From Lactococcus termiticola (GTDB taxonomy: Bacteria; Bacillota; Bacilli; Lactobacillales; Streptococcaceae), in contig NZ_BFFO01000003.1 in NCBI RefSeq assembly GCF_003116835.1, positions 62,001 to 126,000 on the forward strand: a stretch of DNA of 64,000 bases. Direction: 5' to 3'. The translations under genes and the position numbers were made by a program. Below are positions 62,820 through 64,000 of this stretch, one piece after another; position 1 is the stretch's first letter, and each line of letters opens with the position of its first letter. The notes beneath the pieces were generated by a model. The model did no database searches and was not told where the DNA came from. It saw only the letters and a program-made list of their open reading frames with translations.

Positions 62820-63449
62820 TTAAAAATTCAAAACCTTAATCCCATCCTTAAAGTCTTCATAGAGGGCGGATTTGATAGTCATTTTAATGATCGCCATATT
62901 GACCGCATTTTCATGGAGGCTGACGAGGCTTGGCTCAAGCTCGATCAGCTGTTTATTGGCTTCGGCATCCTCAAAAACCTCGCAGACAGCTTGGTTAGAG
63001 GATAGGCGAGCCCCCGTCTCGAGGCCTTCAAACCAGCTCGTAAAGCTGACCTGGCCATTTTGCTTGAGGTTAGCGACCTTCTTGGCGTCGGGCTCAGCGA
63101 CCATGTAGAGCACGCCTTCATCTTGAGCAGACTGGCTGAAACTCATGATGGTCGTCGACATCTTGTGCTCTTCATTTTGGACAGAGAGGGCAATATAGCC
63201 CGGCAACTTCTTCAGGATTTCCGCCAGCTCGCCCGCCTTAGGGGCAGCACCGACGATGTTTTCCTTCTTCCTAGCCTTGGCAATGGTCAAGATGACTAGA
63301 GGCAGGGTCAGGACGATATAGGCGACGATGCTTGCGACGATAAAGTTGACGACGCTATTGCCTGAAAAATTGCTCTCAAAGATGGCTACAAAGACCAGGG
63401 CGGCGACTAAAAATATCACAAATAATTGCACAAAACGCTTGAGGTACAT
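62820..63449 (-). CDS. membrane-anchored split-barrel flavin-type protein
   Basis: A 209-residue protein with two N-terminal membrane helices (about 6-26 and 35-58) and a cytoplasmic domain of about 145 residues (GELAEILKKLPGYIALSVQNE to DFKDGIKVLNF) that resembles the pyridoxamine-phosphate-oxidase-like FMN-binding barrel (VLYMVAEPDAKKVANLKQN, VSFTSWF). Cofactor and substrate are unknown. GGAG precedes the ATG and TGATAAAAT lies further upstream. Confidence 0.65.
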   Translation of the reverse strand: MYLKRFVQLFVIFLVAALVFVAIFESNFSGNSVVNFIVASIVAYIVLTLPLVILTIAKARKKENIVGAAPKAGELAEILKKLPGYIALSVQNEEHKMSTTIMSFSQSAQDEGVLYMVAEPDAKKVANLKQNGQVSFTSWFEGLETGARLSSNQAVCEVFEDAEANKQLIELEPSLVSLHENAVNMAIIKMTIKSALYEDFKDGIKVLNF

Positions 63450-63487
63450 GAAATTTTCTCCTTAACTTCTCTGTCTATTTTATCACA

Positions 63488-63516
63488 AAATAAAAAAGAG
63501 CACAGGGCTCTTTTTA
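63488..63516 (-). terminator. terminator after the PIN-TRAM gene
   Basis: Minus strand AAAGAGCCC-TGT-GCTCTTTTT; it follows the TAA stop directly. Confidence 0.7.
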
Positions 63517-64000
63517 TTTCTTAACTAAATCTGCGAAAATCATCCGACCGGCAGAGGTCTGGAGGACCTTGGCGACTTGGACGGGCAGGGTCTTGTCAAT
63601 CTTATCTGCCGTGTCTTCGACGACAATCATGGTGCCGTCAGGCATGTAGGCAACACCCTGCTGACGCTCAGAACCGGCCCGGATGATGGTCACGTCTATG
63701 ACCTCGCCCACCACCAGCTGGGCCTTGACGGCATTGGCCAGGTCGTTGATATTGAGGACTTTCGTGCCCTGGATGGCGGCGACTTTATTCAAGTTAAAGT
63801 CGTTAGTCACGAGCTTAGCCCCTTCTTCACTGGCAAAACGCAGGAGCTTGGTGTCGACCTCTTTAATTTCCGGATAATCTTTATCAGAAATTTCGACATT
63901 CTCAAAATCCTTGAGCTTTGTCACCAAATCGAGGCCACGACGGCCCTTTGCCCGCTTGAGTGGATCTGAGCTGTCTGAAATCAGCTGGAGCTCGAGTAAG
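63514..64000 (-). CDS. PIN/TRAM-domain protein YacL (partial, C-terminal part)
   Basis: The gene continues past the right edge: the frame is open to 64000, and the apparent start at 63927 is a GTG codon inside the PIN domain. Visible: KRAKGRRGLDLVTKL, the PIN segment RFASEEGAKLVTNDFNLNKVA with a catalytic Asp, and the TRAM domain (VVGEVIDVTIIRAGSERQQG, GTMIVVEDTADKI). In YacL-type proteins four membrane helices precede this. It is a predicted RNase near radA/gltX in many Firmicutes. Confidence 0.88.
   Translation of the reverse strand, partial: LLELQLISDSSDPLKRAKGRRGLDLVTKLKDFENVEISDKDYPEIKEVDTKLLRFASEEGAKLVTNDFNLNKVAAIQGTKVLNINDLANAVKAQLVVGEVIDVTIIRAGSERQQGVAYMPDGTMIVVEDTADKIDKTLPVQVAKVLQTSAGRMIFADLVKK

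Overview
The window reads as chromosomal DNA from a Lactococcus or a very close relative in the Streptococcaceae. Evidence: a zitRSQP zinc operon with two ZitR-type operators, an X-prolyl dipeptidyl peptidase (PepX) whose catalytic residues sit five positions from the lactococcal numbering, the uppS-cdsA-rseP-proS-polC order, pbp2a beside rpmG-secE-nusG, a comG operon, and the tmk-holB-ricT-yabA-rsmI cluster. Most genes are visibly richer in G+C than typical L. lactis (a 60-base sample at 22921-22980 has 35 G+C). A tRNA-Glu with anticodon CTC fits that. I cannot name the species. Almost everything is core genome; there is no insertion sequence, prophage or CRISPR array.

Layout. 0-1.75 kb: M16-like peptidase (partial), yaaA, recF. 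1.8-8.2 kb: DEAD-box helicase, sodA, and a mevalonate-to-IPP cluster (mvaK1, small unknown gene, mvaD, mvaK2, fni). 8.4-10.1 kb: a small unknown gene, two palindromic repeats and a solute-binding lipoprotein. 10.1-13.6 kb: tmk-holB-ricT-yabA-rsmI. 13.8-16.8 kb: walRKJ (cell-wall two-component system). 17-21.4 kb: a membrane-anchored protein and a lipoprotein, adenosine deaminase, glycerol facilitator. 22-24.7 kb: pepX, mscL. 25.1-30.4 kb: nusG, secE, rpmG, oatA, pbp2a. 30.8-34.5 kb: a pseudouridine synthase converging on zitRSQP. 34.6-38.2 kb: comGA-GG. 38.6-48.3 kb: polC, proS, rseP, cdsA, uppS. 48.5-49.8 kb: secreted GH25 lysozyme. 50-54.9 kb: valS, with an AT-rich two-gene cassette between it and its T-box leader. 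55-64 kb: FusB-type protein, DUF1912, GNAT, rRNA methyltransferase, ECF S-component, gltX, PAP2 phosphatase, cysteine hydrolase, tRNA-Glu, GNAT, a flavin-fold membrane protein and a PIN-TRAM protein.

The genes work together mainly in isoprenoid supply and envelope building: mevalonate kinases and IPP isomerase feed UppS, and PBP2a, OatA, WalRK, the lysozyme and a PAP2 phosphatase act on the wall. Zinc uptake is under ZitR, and competence pilin genes are complete.

The most interesting signals are not annotated families. (1) A dispersed palindromic element, about 150 bp, appears about ten times: a long closing stem whose sequence differs in every copy but stays self-complementary, two inner hairpins, and conserved unpaired segments. 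Three intergenic regions hold tail-to-tail pairs. (2) An AT-rich cassette (GIY-YIG + DUF2075 helicase-like protein, and a MazG-like pyrophosphohydrolase) sits between a tRNA-Val-type T-box leader and valS, which would put a defence-like module under tRNA-charging control. (3) At least nine genes have a -10 box six or seven bases before the ATG, mostly extended TGN -10 boxes, the signature of leaderless transcripts. (4) Four direct repeats with an exact 11-bp period, resembling a Pho box, precede the PAP2 phosphatase gene. (5) Smaller items: comGG with no ordinary start codon but a strong ribosome-binding site before ATT, a frameshifted RelB/DinJ-type antitoxin remnant, and a perfect 101-bp tandem duplication.
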